Assembly: GCA_025359205.1 (NCBI GenBank)
Contig: JANYHD010000039.1
Span: forward strand, 144,292 to 178,107
Direction: 5' to 3'
DNA length: 33,816 bases
Source of the DNA: Gammaproteobacteria bacterium
GTDB taxonomy: Bacteria; Pseudomonadota; Gammaproteobacteria; Steroidobacterales; Steroidobacteraceae
Notes under the pieces: model-generated
The model's database searches: none
What the model saw: the letters and a program-made list of their open reading frames with translations, nothing else
What the model was told of the DNA's origin: nothing
Shown here: positions 32,343 to 33,816 of the stretch, in pieces
Numbering within the stretch: the first letter of the stretch is position 1
How the letters are laid out: each line of letters opens with the position of its first letter
Translations under genes and position numbers: made by a program

Positions 32343-33497
32343 ATGACCCAACTGTCGGAGAAGACTGCTTCCGGCATGCGGCGGCGCCCCGTTCCTGACG
32401 ACCTGGGTCGGGCGCTCCTGCTCGCGCTGGGGCCGTGGCGGGCGCAGTCATTTTCCCTGCATGATTCCGCCGGAGACACGCTCTGGCTGAGTGCCGGCTC
32501 CATCGGCCCGGACGAACACGGCTACGTGCTCGCGGCGCTCGATGTGTTCACGCTCGAACCCAACCGCAATTGCATCCATCGCAAGCTCGACGACGGGCGC
32601 CGCGCGCTGTTCCTGGCGGCCCGCGATCCGCTCGGCGGCTGCAGTGGCGTCGGCTTCGCGTTCATCGAAAGTGGTGTGGTCGATGACACGCGCGTGGTCA
32701 CGCCGGCGGTGCGCGCGCTGATGCAGCGCTTCAGCATGCTGCTCGCGCCGCCGGTGGACAAACTGCAGGCCGCGGCGGCACCGCCCGGCGAAGCCGACAG
32801 CAGCCTGCCACTTGACCTGCCCGACAACACACCGATCCGCGCGCGCGCCTATACGCGGCTGCAGCGCGGCAGCGGCACCCGTCGCTTCGAAGTAGCGGTC
32901 GCGCCGGTTGGCGCACAACACGACGCCGCGCTGTTCGAGCGCGTGGTCGACTGGCTGGTGCAGCACCGGCAACGCTATACCAGCAAACCCTCGAGCTTTG
33001 CGATCGCGATCTCGGCGGCGGCCGTGTTTGACCGCGGCTTTGCCAGCCGTTTCGAGGCCTGCCTGAAGCGCAATGAAGTCGACGAAGGGCTGGTGATGCT
33101 GATCCTGCCGGCAGCGGCCTGGGCCGAGCAGCCCGAGCGCACGCTGCCATTGCTGGAGCTGTGCGAGCGGCTGCACTGCCGCGTGGTTCTCGACGATTTC
33201 GTGCTGAACGACGCCGCGCTGAAGCTGCTGCGCTGCAAGGCCATCCGCATGCTGAAGCTGAGTGCGGAGCTCACCACCGAGGCGATGCAGGATCGCTACC
33301 CGCGCGCGTTGCTGTCGGCCTGCACGCACATCGCACGCGTGCTGGGCATCCACTGTGTCGCCAAGCAGGTCACGTCGAACACCGCCGCGCGCTGGCTGGC
33401 CGCTGCCGGCATCGACTACATCGATCCGGCTAACCCCGCCGAAACAGACGCCGCCAAAACGACGGACGAGCCGGTGGCGTTGCAGCTGGTTTCCTGA
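32343..33497 (+). CDS. Degenerate EAL-domain protein
   Basis: 384 residues from the ATG at 32343; the ATG at 32331 would add four residues and neither has a strong ribosome binding site. No signal peptide or membrane helix. Residues about 20-150 form a domain I cannot name with certainty, possibly GAF-like. Residues about 165-365 align with the EAL fold: a FEVAV segment where EAL would be, FAIAISAAAVFD, ERTLPLLELCERLHCRVVLDDFVL, AIRMLKLSAEL and LGIHCVAKQVTS. The catalytic and metal residues are mostly lost: EAL is replaced, the KID motif reads KLS, and the EGVE motif reads AKQV; only the DDF pair remains. It is unlikely to hydrolyse cyclic di-GMP and may be a binding or protein-interaction module. 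It diverges from the acyl-CoA dehydrogenase gene across about 120 bases. Confidence 0.85.
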   Translation: MTQLSEKTASGMRRRPVPDDLGRALLLALGPWRAQSFSLHDSAGDTLWLSAGSIGPDEHGYVLAALDVFTLEPNRNCIHRKLDDGRRALFLAARDPLGGCSGVGFAFIESGVVDDTRVVTPAVRALMQRFSMLLAPPVDKLQAAAAPPGEADSSLPLDLPDNTPIRARAYTRLQRGSGTRRFEVAVAPVGAQHDAALFERVVDWLVQHRQRYTSKPSSFAIAISAAAVFDRGFASRFEACLKRNEVDEGLVMLILPAAAWAEQPERTLPLLELCERLHCRVVLDDFVLNDAALKLLRCKAIRMLKLSAELTTEAMQDRYPRALLSACTHIARVLGIHCVAKQVTSNTAARWLAAAGIDYIDPANPAETDAAKTTDEPVALQLVS

Positions 33498-33816
33498 CCG
33501 CCGCCGCCGCCGCGGCCCGCGCGGCTGGACGAGCGGCCGGACGAGCCGCCGGCCCCTTTGCACCCGCCCGCGTCCCGTAAGGATCGTAGCCCGTTGCGCG
33601 CTCGGGCTTGACCGCCCCGCGCGCCACATCCATCCCAGGGCCTGCGCCAGGGTCGGCGCCACCGCCTGCTCCACCGCCCGCGCCGGGCTTCGCAGCTGGC
33701 GCCGTGGCGTCGTCCTCGAGGCGGAGCCCGGGCACCTCGAGGCGTTTCAGCAACCGCGAAGTGGAATCGATCGCGTGCTTGCCCGTGTCGACCGCCCACT
33801 GCCACACCGCGTTGCC
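33430..33816 (-). CDS. Partial low-complexity protein running off the right edge
   Basis: The frame is open from the window edge and stops at 33430 (TAG), so any N-terminal part is missing. The visible 129 or so residues start with an amphipathic stretch (WAVDTGKHAIDSTSRLLKRL), continue with a Gly/Ala/Pro-rich region, and end with a basic FWRRLFRRG that could touch a membrane. Its 3' end overlaps the last 68 bases of the EAL gene on the other strand. Alternative frames here are equally open because of the GC-rich repeats, so the call is tentative. I do not recognise the family. Confidence 0.4.
   Translation of the reverse strand, partial: GNAVWQWAVDTGKHAIDSTSRLLKRLEVPGLRLEDDATAPAAKPGAGGGAGGGADPGAGPGMDVARGAVKPERATGYDPYGTRAGAKGPAARPAARPAARAAAAAAVRKPAATPPARPSFWRRLFRRG

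Overview
This GC-rich window reads as a chromosomal segment of a gammaproteobacterium, probably from the Xanthomonadales/Nevskiales/Steroidobacterales neighbourhood. That placement is inferred from gene order (def-fmt-rsmB-DUF4390-ntrY-ntrX facing LysM lipoprotein-dprA-smg-topA) and base composition, not from a marker gene. Coding density is very high: 20 complete or near-complete genes, one edge-truncated candidate, and no rRNA, tRNA, CRISPR array or insertion sequence that I can see.

Region 1 (27-7403, + strand) is the accessory and most unusual part. It holds three closely spaced genes for exported proteins: a TPR-CHAT caspase-like protease with a signal peptide, then two secreted proteins. 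These two share an N-terminal module of about 150 residues and a Pro/Ala linker but carry different C-terminal domains: an FN3-like plus two-CXXCH cytochrome-type region in one, and an M19/renal-dipeptidase-like metallohydrolase in the other. The end of the shared module is nearly identical at DNA level in the two genes. I regard this as the best candidate for an undescribed system: an envelope caspase-like protease with modular partner or substrate proteins.

Region 2 (7419-14423, - strand) is a housekeeping operon transcribed right to left: def, fmt, rsmB, a DUF4390 gene, ntrY, ntrX, with several stop/start overlaps. It covers N-terminal formyl-methionine metabolism, 16S rRNA m5C967 methylation and a membrane sensor kinase with its regulator. 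The NtrX-like regulator has lost the Walker A, Walker B and GAFTGA signatures.

Region 3 (14569-21996, + strand) diverges from def: LysM lipoprotein, terminator, dprA, smg, terminator, topA, rlmJ, aroE. The topA leader has a 13-bp direct repeat, and the rlmJ start abuts hairpins.

Region 4 (22000-26600): a convergent - strand pair encodes a class A acid phosphatase/PAP2 lipoprotein and a TIR-transmembrane-TolB-like-TPR protein. A MarC-family membrane protein diverges from the pair, followed by a LysR regulator whose promoter suggests a leaderless transcript.

Region 5 (26600-33816): putA, encoding a bifunctional proline-to-glutamate enzyme without the usual N-terminal DNA-binding domain, overlaps the end of the LysR gene by one base. 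A convergent acyl-CoA dehydrogenase follows, then a divergent gene for a degenerate EAL-domain protein. A low-complexity - strand reading frame runs off the right edge.
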